From NCBI RefSeq assembly GCF_015352445.1, contig NZ_JADKPO010000008.1, forward strand, positions 110,708 to 174,707: 64,000 nt of DNA. The letters run 5' to 3'. The position numbers were made by a program, and so were the translations under genes. The notes below the pieces were generated by a model. The model ran no database searches and had not been told where the DNA came from. It saw only the letters and a list, made by a program, of their open reading frames with translations. The stretch is from Nocardioides agariphilus. Its GTDB lineage: Bacteria > Actinomycetota > Actinomycetes > Propionibacteriales > Nocardioidaceae. Positions 8,418 to 16,631 of the stretch are shown piece after piece (within the stretch, counting starts at the first letter, position 1; each line of letters opens with the position of its first letter).

Positions 8418-9419
8418 TCAGGCCCCGAGCGCCTCGGCCAGCTCGCCACGCGAGCGGATGCCCAGCTTGCGGTAGACGTGGGAGAGATGCCACTCGACGG
8501 CCTTGACCGAGACACCGAGCAGGTCGGCGATCTCGCGGTTGCGCATGCCGTCGCGCGCGAGTACGGCGACGCGGCGCTGCGTCTGCGTCAGGGTGTCGGC
8601 GGCCTCGGCCTCGCCAGGTTTGTGGCCGAGGCGTTCGAGCAGGCGGGCCGCGCGGCCCCACAGCGGCCACAGCTGCTCGCGGAACGACAGCGACTCGACG
8701 GCGACGAGCAACTTGGTCGCCTCCTCGATGCGCTCCTCGCGATCGGGGTCGTCGGCCCCGGAGAGGACGAGCAGGCCCGCCAGGTCGGTGTCGATCTGGG
8801 CCCGCAGCCGTGCGGCCGGCTGGCCGTCGAGCAGGGCCTTGGCCGAGCGGAGTACGGCGATGCGCTCGGTCGAGTCGGCGACCACCGCCAGGCCGCGCAG
8901 CGCCAGGGCCTCGCCGTAGGGCGAGCCGGCGGCGCGAGCGACCGCGACCTGGTGGACCGCCATGGTGCGCGCCTGGGCGATCTCGCCGGTGCGGACCAGA
9001 GCGAGCGCCAGCGCGCCGCGCCAGGGCACGTCCTCGGGGTCGTCCTTGTCGCCCATCGCGACGCCGGCGGCCTCGTAGCGAGGGATCGCGATGTCGGCGT
9101 CGCCCAGGGCGACCAGCACGTCGCCGAGGGTCTGGTTGGCGATGCCTCCCAGCCGACCCGAGCGGTGCTGCCAGGGCACGATGTCGTCGGTCAGGGCACG
9201 CGCCTGGGTGACCTCACCGCGCGCGAGCCGGCACTCCACCAGGGTCGCGATGACCAGCGGGGCGGTGTCTCCCAATTCGGCCAGCGAGCGCGCCAGGGGT
9301 GCCAATGTGTCCAACGCGGACGTCACCTGACCTGCACGCGCATGCGTACGCCCCAACGTCAGGAGATTGAATTCGGTGCCCCCCGGCAAGCCCGCGACCA
9401 GAAAATCTGGTGCGTGCAT
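8418..9419 (-). CDS. LuxR-family transcriptional regulator
   Basis: The last 60 residues form a LuxR/FixJ helix-turn-helix: NREIADLLGVSVKAVEWHLS followed by VYRKLGIRSR. The preceding 270 residues are helical and repeat-like, resembling the TPR-like C-terminal part of large LAL regulators (MalT type), but no P-loop ATPase domain is present. It is therefore a short LAL-like protein of about 333 residues. ATG 9419 gives a plausible start; a TTG at 9467 would add 16 residues and neither has a strong ribosome binding site. Target genes are unknown; the downstream LtrA gene is a candidate. Confidence 0.75.
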   Translation of the reverse strand: MHAPDFLVAGLPGGTEFNLLTLGRTHARAGQVTSALDTLAPLARSLAELGDTAPLVIATLVECRLARGEVTQARALTDDIVPWQHRSGRLGGIANQTLGDVLVALGDADIAIPRYEAAGVAMGDKDDPEDVPWRGALALALVRTGEIAQARTMAVHQVAVARAAGSPYGEALALRGLAVVADSTERIAVLRSAKALLDGQPAARLRAQIDTDLAGLLVLSGADDPDREERIEEATKLLVAVESLSFREQLWPLWGRAARLLERLGHKPGEAEAADTLTQTQRRVAVLARDGMRNREIADLLGVSVKAVEWHLSHVYRKLGIRSRGELAEALGA

Positions 9420-9479
9420 GCGCTCAAGATAGGGACCACGGGCCCCTAGGGGGAGTGGTTCGGCCAAAACTTGTCCACC

Positions 9480-9509
9480 CTGTGGGCGAACGCGGCGCGT
9501 TCTCCACAG
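9480..9509 (-). terminator. Hairpin terminator after the TIGR03086 gene
   Basis: The stem pairs CTGTGG with CCACAG and GAACGC with GCGTTC around a three-base loop, with a small internal bulge. It lies 24 bases past the minus-strand stop at 9533, which suits a terminator. It also sits just upstream of the next minus-strand gene, so an operator role is an alternative. Confidence 0.6.
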
Positions 9510-9532
9510 CGAGTGGTCTGGTCAGGTCGGTC

Positions 9533-10105
9533 TCAGCGGCGGCCGAGGAAGCCCAGCAGCACCTCGGCCGAGCTGGCCTCCGGCCCCGTCCGCAACGGCA
9601 CGGCGAAGCGCTCCGGCCGGTCCCCCGGGGTCACGACGGCGTGGGCGACGGGCATCAACGCCTCGGCCAGGTTCTCCGGGATCCGGCCGCCCGCGCCCGT
9701 CGCCTGAGCGACGTCCCAGCCGTGCACCGTGATCTCCAGGGCCGCAGCGCAGACCAGCAGTCCCGCGGGCAGCTCGCGGTCGCCGACCACGACTCGGGGC
9801 GCGATGTGGGCGCTCCACCGGCCGTAGAGGCGGCACGCCTTGGCGCGAAGTACGTTCGGCTCGGCTCCGGCCGCCCGCGGTACCTCCAGCAGTACGGCGC
9901 CACCGGCTGCCTCGAGGAACGCGTCGAGTCCGTCGTCCATGTGGGTGAGCAGGTCGGCGAGGGTCCAGCCGGCGCACGGAGAGGGACCGGAGCGGTCGGC
10001 TCCGACCGTGCTCAGCGCGGAGCGGGTGTAGCCCAGGGCCCGCTCGAGCAGCTCCAGCGCGTGGTGGGTGTCTCGGCCGACCGCTGAGCCGATCCCGGGC
10101 GTCAC
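9533..10105 (-). CDS. TIGR03086-type mycothiol-dependent-fold protein
   Basis: This 190-residue protein belongs to the actinobacterial TIGR03086 group of the DinB / maleylpyruvate isomerase fold. It shows the metal-ligand pattern of the family: LLTHMDDGLDAF near residue 55 and LEITVHGWDVA near residue 130. Members are thought to be metal-dependent thiol transferases or isomerases, often with mycothiol, but the reaction is not known here. The GTG start at 10105 overlaps the stop of the upstream sigma factor gene by four bases (GTGA), which indicates translational coupling. Coupling to an ECF sigma factor hints at a stress or detoxification role. Confidence 0.8.
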   Translation of the reverse strand: MTPGIGSAVGRDTHHALELLERALGYTRSALSTVGADRSGPSPCAGWTLADLLTHMDDGLDAFLEAAGGAVLLEVPRAAGAEPNVLRAKACRLYGRWSAHIAPRVVVGDRELPAGLLVCAAALEITVHGWDVAQATGAGGRIPENLAEALMPVAHAVVTPGDRPERFAVPLRTGPEASSAEVLLGFLGRR

Positions 10106-11136
10106 GCCGCCCCGGCGGGAACCGAGTCGGCAGGCAGCCGGGCAGGCAGCCCGAAGGTTGCGAACAGGCTGGGCTCGAAGAATGCCGACACGTGGCGGAC
10201 GCGGTCGCCCTCGAGGTCGAGCACCTGGATGTGGAACGGTACGAAGTCGCCGCTCTGGTCGCCCTGCCAGCCCTTCATGTACAGCGCGAAGGCCGGCTGG
10301 GCGTTGGCGGTCGTCGGCACCAGCATCATCTCGTTGACGCCACCGGGGCAGTGGGTCCCGACGAGCTCGCCGATGTTGGCGGCCCCGCGGTACCAGTTCA
10401 GGTACGGCGGCATGTCCCACGTCGCGTCGTGCTGCAGCAGCCCGACGATCGTGGCGATGTCCTTGCGCCAGAACGCATCGACGTACCGGTCGAGGAGCGC
10501 GCGCTGCGCCGCTGTCAGCTCGTCGCTGACGGTGTCGGGGTGGGGCTGCTTGTCGGCCATCACGGCGTGCGCCCGCTGCAGGGCCGAGTTGACCGCGGCG
10601 GTCGTCGTGTCGAGCGCCTCGGCCGTCTCGGCGGCCGACCAGCGGAGTACGTCGCGCAGGATGAGCACCGCACGCTGGCGCGCGGGCAGGTGCTGCAACG
10701 CCGCGATGAACGCGAGCCGGATGGTGTCCTTCTCGGCGATAACGACGGCCGCGTCGGGCACCGGCTCGAGCCACGGGATCTCGTGGTCGGACTCGAGCGC
10801 GTCGCCGGCCAGCTGGTCGGAGGTACCGAGGCCGGCCGGCAGCGGACGGCGCGGCCGCCCTTCGAGGTTGGTCAAGCACACGTTGGTGGCGATCCGGTAG
10901 AGCCAGGTGCGCACCGAGGAGCGCCCCTCGAACTTGTCGGCCGACTTCCACGCCCGGATCAGCGTCTCCTGGACGAGGTCCTCGGCCTCGTGCACCGACC
11001 CGCTCATCCGGTAGCAGTGCGCCAGCAGCTCGCGTTGGTAGCGCTCCGTCAGTGCCGGGAAGTCGTCGAGCTCGTTGGCGGGTACGTCCGGTACGTCGGT
11101 CACGAGCGTCCTTGGGTGAGGTGAGGTCACGGTCAC
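10102..11136 (-). CDS. ECF sigma factor with C-terminal SnoaL-like domain (SigX5/SigG type)
   Basis: This 344-residue protein has sigma-70 region 2 (LLAHCYRMSGSVHEAEDLVQ, with RTWLYRIATNVC) and region 4 (LPARQRAVLILRD, then a helix-turn-helix ending in NSALQRA). A SnoaL/NTF2-like domain follows from about residue 205, including LLQHDATWDMPPY. This matches TIGR02960, a class without a classical anti-sigma factor in which the SnoaL domain is thought to control activity. The GTG at 11136 has a strong AGGAGG seven bases upstream, which decides the start against longer frames. No anti-sigma gene is nearby; the next gene is the TIGR03086 protein. Confidence 0.88.
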   Translation of the reverse strand: MTVTSPHPRTLVTDVPDVPANELDDFPALTERYQRELLAHCYRMSGSVHEAEDLVQETLIRAWKSADKFEGRSSVRTWLYRIATNVCLTNLEGRPRRPLPAGLGTSDQLAGDALESDHEIPWLEPVPDAAVVIAEKDTIRLAFIAALQHLPARQRAVLILRDVLRWSAAETAEALDTTTAAVNSALQRAHAVMADKQPHPDTVSDELTAAQRALLDRYVDAFWRKDIATIVGLLQHDATWDMPPYLNWYRGAANIGELVGTHCPGGVNEMMLVPTTANAQPAFALYMKGWQGDQSGDFVPFHIQVLDLEGDRVRHVSAFFEPSLFATFGLPARLPADSVPAGAA

Positions 11137-11217
11137 GGGCTGCCTCCTGGAAGTCTGCCTCCCTCCTGCCGACTCGCCAACCTGTGGAAACTCATCGCCG
11201 GGCGGGGGTAGTGGCGG

Positions 11218-11280
11218 GGTACTCCCGTGCGGTTGACGTCTGATCATCGGCGTGTCGCCCGTCAACTGCACGGGACTACC
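11218..11280 (-). terminator. Long inverted repeat overlapping the glpD stop
   Basis: Arms 11218-11238 and 11260-11280 match at 19 of 21 positions (core TCCCGTGC and GTTGACG) around a 21-base loop. The right arm covers the TAG stop of glpD. It probably terminates glpD transcription, and it also forms part of the region upstream of the sigma factor gene. Confidence 0.6.
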
Positions 11281-12808
11281 GCGCCGGGGCTGTGGACAAG
11301 GCGCGCTCCGCGAGAGGTTCGACCAGGGGGCGGTCGGCGGGGATCAGGCCGACCCGGGTACGGCGGTCGAGGAGGTCGTCGGCGTCGGCCGCGCCTTCGT
11401 GGGTGACGCCGAAGACGAGCTCGGCGAGGTTGACCGGTACGTCCGGGGCGGCGGGGGCCAGGAGCTCCTCGTCGGAGAGGCCCGTGGCATCGCGCGCGGT
11501 CTGCAGCACCAGCGCGGCATCGGTGCCGAACCGGCGTACGAGCCGCGGGTCGGCATCCAGCGCCGCAAGCTCCGAGCGGGGCGCGGCTCCCAGCAGCGGC
11601 AGCCGACGGGTGCGGCACGGCCCTGCCTCCGCGCCCGACCGGGTCAAGGCGGCGTCGAGCGCGTCCTGGGCCATCCGGCGGTACGTCGTGAGCTTGCCGC
11701 CGACGACCGTCACCAGGCCGTCGGGCGAGGTGAGCACGGCGTGGCGACGCGAGATGTCGGCAGTGGCGCCTGAGCCGGTGTCGAGCAGCGGCCGCAGCCC
11801 GGCGAAGGCGCCGACCACGTCGTCGCGGGTCAGCGGGTGCGCCAGGACGGCCGAGACGGTGTCGAGCAGGAAGTCGACCTCGGACTCCGATGGCGTCGGT
11901 ACGTCGGGCACCGGTCCCTCGACCGGCTCGTCGGTCAGCCCGACGTACACCGTTGCGTCCGGCTGGGGCAGCGCCATCACGAACCTGCTGGTGCTGCCCG
12001 GCACCGGTGCCGTGATGCACGCGCGCAGGCCCGGCACCGATGCGGCACGGAGCACCAGGTGCGTGCCCCTGCTCGGCCTCAGCGCGATGTCGGCGAGGTC
12101 GCTGGCCCAGACACCGGTGGCATTGACGACCATCCGCGAAGAGACGGAGTGCTCGGCGCCGGTGAGCTCGTCGCGCAGGCTCACTCGGGTGCCGTCGGTT
12201 GCCAGGACACGGGCGTGGGTGCGTACGTGGGCGCCGTACGCCGCCGCCGTACGTGCCATGTTCACGACCAGCCGGGCGTCGTCCTCGAGCTGGCCGTCCC
12301 AGACCAGCAAGCCGCCGCGCAGGCCCTCGACCCGCAGCGACGGGGCGAGGGAGAGCGCCTCGGTCGCCGACACCTTGCGAGGGTGGGGAAGCGTCTCGTG
12401 GGAGGTGCGAGCGGCGATCCGCAGCAGGTCACCGGCGGCGAAGCCGGCCGCCGTGAGGGCGGCCTGTCCGCGGGAGACGGACCGCTGCAGCGGGACCAGC
12501 ATCGGCAGCGCGTGGGTCAGGTGCGGGGCGGTCGACTCCATCAGGATGCGCCGCTCGACGGCGCTCTCGTGAGCCACGCCGACCTGTCCGTGGGCGAGGT
12601 AGCGCAGTCCGCCGTGCACGAGCTTGGAGGACCATCTCGACGTGCCGAACGCGAGGTCGTGCGCGTCGACGGCCAGCACCGAGAGGCCGCGCGTGACGGC
12701 GTCCAGCGCGACGCCGGCCCCCGTGATGCCGAGACCGACCACGACGAGATCGACGGTGTCGGGGATGTCGGCGAGCCCTGGTGTGATGCGTGCGAGGTGC
12801 GCGGTCAC
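11276..12808 (-). CDS. glpD: Glycerol-3-phosphate dehydrogenase (FAD, GlpD/GlpA type)
   Basis: This 510-residue flavoenzyme oxidises sn-glycerol 3-phosphate to dihydroxyacetone phosphate at the membrane. The FAD dinucleotide motif VVVGLGITGAGVALDAVTRG lies near residue 25. The family block FGTSRWSSKLVHGGLRYLA follows near residue 60, and a C-terminal helical domain is present. The GTG at 12808 overlaps the stop of the upstream TetR gene by four bases, so regulator and enzyme are translated as a unit. The divergent neighbour is an alkyl-DHAP-synthase-like enzyme whose substrate derives from DHAP, which suggests a linked role in phospholipid precursor metabolism. Confidence 0.9.
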   Translation of the reverse strand: MTAHLARITPGLADIPDTVDLVVVGLGITGAGVALDAVTRGLSVLAVDAHDLAFGTSRWSSKLVHGGLRYLAHGQVGVAHESAVERRILMESTAPHLTHALPMLVPLQRSVSRGQAALTAAGFAAGDLLRIAARTSHETLPHPRKVSATEALSLAPSLRVEGLRGGLLVWDGQLEDDARLVVNMARTAAAYGAHVRTHARVLATDGTRVSLRDELTGAEHSVSSRMVVNATGVWASDLADIALRPSRGTHLVLRAASVPGLRACITAPVPGSTSRFVMALPQPDATVYVGLTDEPVEGPVPDVPTPSESEVDFLLDTVSAVLAHPLTRDDVVGAFAGLRPLLDTGSGATADISRRHAVLTSPDGLVTVVGGKLTTYRRMAQDALDAALTRSGAEAGPCRTRRLPLLGAAPRSELAALDADPRLVRRFGTDAALVLQTARDATGLSDEELLAPAAPDVPVNLAELVFGVTHEGAADADDLLDRRTRVGLIPADRPLVEPLAERALSTAPAR

Positions 12809-13404
12809 GCCCGCACCGCCCGCTCCAGGACCACCCGTAGCTCGCCCTCGATCTCGTCGAGGGAGGCGTCGTCGTCGACCATGGTGTGCGCGGAGAACAC
12901 GAAGCCGTGGGTGGCCAGCAGCAATGCGCGCGCCATCACCTCCGGGTCTCCGGACCGTACGTCGCCCGAGGCCTGGCCCTCGCGCAGCCGGGCCACCAGC
13001 AGGTCGAGGATCGCCTGTTGCGAGCGGCCGCGTCGCGAGAGGAGATAGGGCAACAACAGCTCGGGATCGAGCTCGACGATCCGCACGAACAACTCGTTCT
13101 CGCGCAGCAGCCGCACGATCCGCAGCGCCGATCCGACGATCCGCTCGACCGACCCGGCGCCCGCGTCGGCGAGCGCCGCCGATGCCACCAGCGTCGTCCA
13201 CTCGCGCGTCATCAGGTCGCCCAGCAGCTGTGGCATATCCGACCAGGCGCGGTAGATCGTCATCCGCGAGACCCCGGCGCGGCGGGCGACCTCGGTGAGC
13301 GTCGTACGCCGCCAGCCGACGTCGAGGATGCAGTCGCGGGCGGCGTCGAGGTAGGCGTCACGGCCCGACCCGGGAGACTCGAGGGTGTTACGAAGTGACG
13401 TCAT
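12805..13404 (-). CDS. TetR-family regulator of the glpD / flavoenzyme pair
   Basis: This 199-residue protein has an N-terminal TetR helix-turn-helix (LTEVARRAGVSRMTIYRAW, about residues 37-56) and a variable ligand-binding domain. It heads the minus-strand operon with glpD and is divergent from the flavoenzyme gene, whose ATG is only 17 bases away. An interrupted palindrome covering its own start codon is the likely binding site, so it probably represses both directions. The ligand may be a glycerolipid or acyl compound; this is inference. Confidence 0.87.
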   Translation of the reverse strand: MTSLRNTLESPGSGRDAYLDAARDCILDVGWRRTTLTEVARRAGVSRMTIYRAWSDMPQLLGDLMTREWTTLVASAALADAGAGSVERIVGSALRIVRLLRENELFVRIVELDPELLLPYLLSRRGRSQQAILDLLVARLREGQASGDVRSGDPEVMARALLLATHGFVFSAHTMVDDDASLDEIEGELRVVLERAVRA

Positions 13405-13419
13405 ATGTCACACTGTAAC
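13387..13419. promoter_or_regulatory. TetR-type operator between divergent genes
   Basis: The dyad GTTAC-N3-GTGAC-N7-GTCAC-N3-GTAAC is exactly symmetric about 13403 in its four 5-base blocks. It overlaps the TetR start codon and ends two bases before the divergent ATG at 13422. With so little room, the plus-strand transcript must be leaderless or nearly so. Confidence 0.72.
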
Positions 13420-13421
13420 GC

Positions 13422-14999
13422 ATGACGCGTGAGATGCACCCTCTGCGCTGGGGAGACCCGGCCGCCGCCAGCCCGCTGCCCGAGGGAGCCCGTGCTCTCG
13501 TCGAAGCGGTCTTCGGGCCGGCCGAGCCCCACGCCGAGCGTCCCAGCGCGCTGGCGGCTCCGAGCGTCCCGGACGAGTTCGTGCAGGCGGCCCACGCAGC
13601 CGTCGGCCACGACCACGTGCTCCTCGACGACGACACCCGCCGCCTGCGCACCCGCGGCAAGTCGACGCCGGACCTGCTCCGCGCCCGGGCCGGCGACCTC
13701 GCCGACGCTCCCGACGCCGTCGTCCGGCCGGGCACCCACGACGAGGTCGTGGCCGTGCTGGAGGCAGCGGTCGAGCACCACGTGGCCGTGGTGCCGTTCG
13801 GCGGGGGCACCTGCGTCACCGGCGGGCTGGCCGCGCGCCGAGACGGCTACTCCGGGCTCGTCAGCCTCGACCTCGCGCGCCTGGACCGTCTCGTCGAGGT
13901 CGACCCGGTCTCGATGACCGCGACGCTCGAGCCCGGGCTGCGCGCGCCGGAGGCCGAGGAGTTGCTGGCCGGGCACGGCCTGACGATCGGCCACTTCCCG
14001 CAGTCCTTCGAGTACGCCTCGATCGGCGGGTTCGCCGCGACCCGTTCGAGCGGCCAGGCATCGGCAGGCTACGGCCGCTTCGACGCGATGGTGGTCGCCG
14101 TGACCGTGGCCACCCCCACCGGCACGCTCCAGCTCGGTACGTCGCCCGCCAACGCCGCAGGTCCCGACCTGCGCCAGCTGGTGCTCGGCTCCGAGGGCGC
14201 GTTCGGAGTGATCACGTCGGTGACCGTCCGCGTCCGCAAGGTGCCAGAGGTCAAGGTCTACGAGGGCTGGCGCTGGCCGTCCTTCGCCGAGGGCACAGCC
14301 GCCGTGCGCGCCGTCGCCCAGTCCGGGCTGCAGACCACGGTGCTGCGACTGTCCGACGAGACGGAGTCGGCGGTGAACCTCGCCGACCCTGATGCGATCA
14401 ACGGGTCGGGCGGGAGCAGCACTGACGGCTGCCTGATGGTCGTGGGGTTCGAAGGTGACAGCGACCTCGTGGCCGAGCGTCGCGCAGCGGTCACCCGACT
14501 GCTCACCGACCTCGGTGGCGAGGCAGTCGGGGAGGACCCCGGCCGCGCGTGGGAGCACGGGCGGTTTCGCGCGCCGTACCTGCGCGACTCCCTGCTCGAC
14601 CTCGGCGTGCTCGTCGAGACGCTCGAGACCGCGACGTTCTGGTCGGGGGTCGAGAACCTGTACGCCGCGGTGAAGGGCGCGCTCGAGACCCACCTGGATC
14701 AACCGGCCCTCGTCCTGTGCCACGTCTCGCACGTCTACGAGACGGGCTGCTCGCTGTACTTCACCGTCGCTGCCAAGCAGAGCGCCGACCCCGTCGAGCA
14801 GTGGTGGCGGGCCAAGCGTGCGGCGATGGACGCGATCGCGGCGCAAGGCGCCACGATCAGCCACCACCACGCCGTGGGCACCGACCACCGGCCCTGGCTC
14901 GAGGCCGAGATCGGAACGGTCGGCGTCCGCATCCTCCGCGCCGTCAAGGCCGAGCTCGACCCGGCAGGCGTGCTGAACCCCGGAGTACTGGTTCCCTGA
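13422..14999 (+). CDS. FAD-binding oxidase, alkyl-DHAP synthase (AGPS) like
   Basis: This 525-residue protein is a vanillyl-alcohol-oxidase-fold flavoenzyme. The FAD-binding region includes VVPFGGGTCVTGG (about residues 125-137) and the AGPS-like stretch EYASIGGFAATRSSGQASAG, and the C-terminus carries HHHAVG. In eukaryotes and mycobacteria this subfamily includes alkyldihydroxyacetone-phosphate synthase (compare AgpS), which swaps an acyl for an alkyl group on acyl-DHAP. D-lactate dehydrogenase-like activity is an alternative. It is divergent from a TetR-glpD operon and shares its operator. No Shine-Dalgarno sequence precedes the ATG. Confidence 0.82.
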   Translation: MTREMHPLRWGDPAAASPLPEGARALVEAVFGPAEPHAERPSALAAPSVPDEFVQAAHAAVGHDHVLLDDDTRRLRTRGKSTPDLLRARAGDLADAPDAVVRPGTHDEVVAVLEAAVEHHVAVVPFGGGTCVTGGLAARRDGYSGLVSLDLARLDRLVEVDPVSMTATLEPGLRAPEAEELLAGHGLTIGHFPQSFEYASIGGFAATRSSGQASAGYGRFDAMVVAVTVATPTGTLQLGTSPANAAGPDLRQLVLGSEGAFGVITSVTVRVRKVPEVKVYEGWRWPSFAEGTAAVRAVAQSGLQTTVLRLSDETESAVNLADPDAINGSGGSSTDGCLMVVGFEGDSDLVAERRAAVTRLLTDLGGEAVGEDPGRAWEHGRFRAPYLRDSLLDLGVLVETLETATFWSGVENLYAAVKGALETHLDQPALVLCHVSHVYETGCSLYFTVAAKQSADPVEQWWRAKRAAMDAIAAQGATISHHHAVGTDHRPWLEAEIGTVGVRILRAVKAELDPAGVLNPGVLVP

Positions 15000-15012
15000 C
15001 CATTCACTGACG

Positions 15013-15043
15013 GGGGTCACGGGGCATCCGCAAGAATGACCCC
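15013..15043. terminator. Hairpin between the flavoenzyme and beta-glucosidase genes
   Basis: GGGGTCA (15013-15019) pairs perfectly with TGACCCC (15037-15043). The gap between the genes is only 47 bases and the right arm ends four bases before the downstream ATG. It may terminate the upstream gene, act as an operator for the glucosidase, or occlude its translation start. Confidence 0.45.
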
Positions 15044-15046
15044 ACC

Positions 15047-16426
15047 ATGAGCCCCACCACCCCGATCAGTTCTGGGTACCCCCAGCTGCCGCCTGGGTTC
15101 CGGTTCGGCACGAGCACGGCGGCCTACCAGATCGAGGGAGCCGCAGGCGAGGACGGGCGCGGCCCGAGCATCTGGGACACCTTCAGTCACGAGCCGGGCC
15201 GGATCAAGGACGGCTCAACCGGCGACGTGGCGTGCGACCACTACCACCGGTACGCCGAGGACGTCGGCTTGATGCGCGAGCTGGGCGTGGGCGACTACCG
15301 CTTCTCGATCTCGTGGTCGCGCGTGCTGCCCGACGGTCGCGGCAAGCCCAACGCCAAGGGCCTGCAGTTCTACGACCGGCTCATCGACGAGCTGCTCGAG
15401 CACGACGTCGCGCCGATGGTGACGCTCTACCACTGGGACCTGCCGCAGGCGCTCGAGGACGACGGCGGGTGGCTCAACCGCGACACCGTCGAGCGCTTCG
15501 CCGAGTACGCCGCCCTGGTCGGCGCGAGGTACGCCGACCGCGTCGAGCACTGGGTCCCCGTCAACGAGCCCAACGTGGTCACCTTCAACGGCTACGCCCT
15601 GGGGCAGCACGCGCCCGGTCGCACGATGATGTTCGACGCCTTCCCCGTGGCCCACCACCTGCTGCTCGGGCACGGCCGGGCGGCCATCGAGCTGCGTCGT
15701 GCGGGCGCCCAGAGCGTCGGCTGCGCCAACAACCACTCGCCCATGTGGCCGGCCTCCGACGACCCCGCCGACGTCGGCATCACCAAGCTGTTCGACGCGA
15801 TCTGGAACGGCCTGTTCGCCGAGGCCATGCTGCTGGGGCGCTATCCCGTCGACATCTTCCCCCTGCTCGAGGACTCCATCCGCGACGGCGACATGGTGAC
15901 GATCCGCCAGCCCGTCGACTTCTACGGGGTGAACTACTACAACCCGCTGCGAGTCGCCGCCAACACCGACCCCGACGACGACAACCCCTTCGAGTTCCTC
16001 GAGCTGGTCGGCTACGACCGCACCGACTTCGACTGGCCCGTGGTCCCCGACGCGCTGCGGGAGTGGCTGATCATCCTGCGCGCCCGCTACCGCGCGGCCC
16101 TGCCGCCGATCATGATCACCGAGTCGGGCTGCTCCTACGGCATGGGTCCGGACGCCTCTGGAGTGGTCGACGACCAACCCCGGATCGACTACCTCGACGC
16201 CCACCTGCGCGCCGTCGCGACCGCCATCGGCCAGGGCGTCGACGTACGCGGCTACTACACGTGGTCGCTGATGGACAACTTCGAGTGGGCCGAGGGCTTC
16301 ACCCAGCGCTTCGGGCTCGTGTACGTCGACTACGACACCCTCGAGCGCACCCCCAAGAAGTCGTTCCAGTGGTTCGCCGAGATGATCCGCGCCCAGGGCC
16401 ACGCCGCCACCGAGGCCACCGGCTGA
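15047..16426 (+). CDS. GH1 beta-glucosidase
   Basis: This 459-residue glycoside hydrolase family 1 enzyme cleaves terminal beta-glycosides with retention. The N-terminal FRFGTSTAAYQIEGA, the acid/base glutamate in PVNEPN (about residue 174) and the nucleophile in ITESGC (about residue 359) are present. The nucleophile motif has SG where ITENG is most common, a tolerated variant. No signal peptide is seen, so it is cytoplasmic and would act on imported oligosaccharides. No sugar transporter or LacI regulator is adjacent, so the natural substrate is open. Confidence 0.92.
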   Translation: MSPTTPISSGYPQLPPGFRFGTSTAAYQIEGAAGEDGRGPSIWDTFSHEPGRIKDGSTGDVACDHYHRYAEDVGLMRELGVGDYRFSISWSRVLPDGRGKPNAKGLQFYDRLIDELLEHDVAPMVTLYHWDLPQALEDDGGWLNRDTVERFAEYAALVGARYADRVEHWVPVNEPNVVTFNGYALGQHAPGRTMMFDAFPVAHHLLLGHGRAAIELRRAGAQSVGCANNHSPMWPASDDPADVGITKLFDAIWNGLFAEAMLLGRYPVDIFPLLEDSIRDGDMVTIRQPVDFYGVNYYNPLRVAANTDPDDDNPFEFLELVGYDRTDFDWPVVPDALREWLIILRARYRAALPPIMITESGCSYGMGPDASGVVDDQPRIDYLDAHLRAVATAIGQGVDVRGYYTWSLMDNFEWAEGFTQRFGLVYVDYDTLERTPKKSFQWFAEMIRAQGHAATEATG

Positions 16427-16442
16427 CGGTCGCTTCATCGCT

Positions 16443-16602
16443 GGTTGAGGAAGGCGCGCTGGTGACACGCTGCGCTGGTTGAGGAAGGCGCGCTGGTGAC
16501 ACGCTGCGCTGGTTGAGGAAGGCGCGCTGGCGCCTGTCTCGAAACCAGACCACGCCGATTTCACCCCCATGGTTTCGAGACGGTAGCGCAACCTCCTCAA
16601 CC
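16443..16602. repeat. GGTTGAGG repeat, three tandem left halves plus inverted copy
   Basis: Three direct copies start at 16443, 16477 and 16511 (period 34). Only the last ends in the full CTCGAAACC terminus (16546). An inverted copy lies at 16571-16602, so 16511-16602 can fold into a long stem. It sits between the convergent beta-glucosidase and sulfotransferase genes and probably stops transcription from both sides. Confidence 0.85.
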
Positions 16603-16631
16603 GGCGGTGTGGGGTGCGGTGTGGCCGGTGC

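Noticed and set aside
16443-16602. Insertion sequence remnant
   Set aside because: No transposase fragment or target duplication is visible; the structure is explained by the dispersed palindromic repeat.
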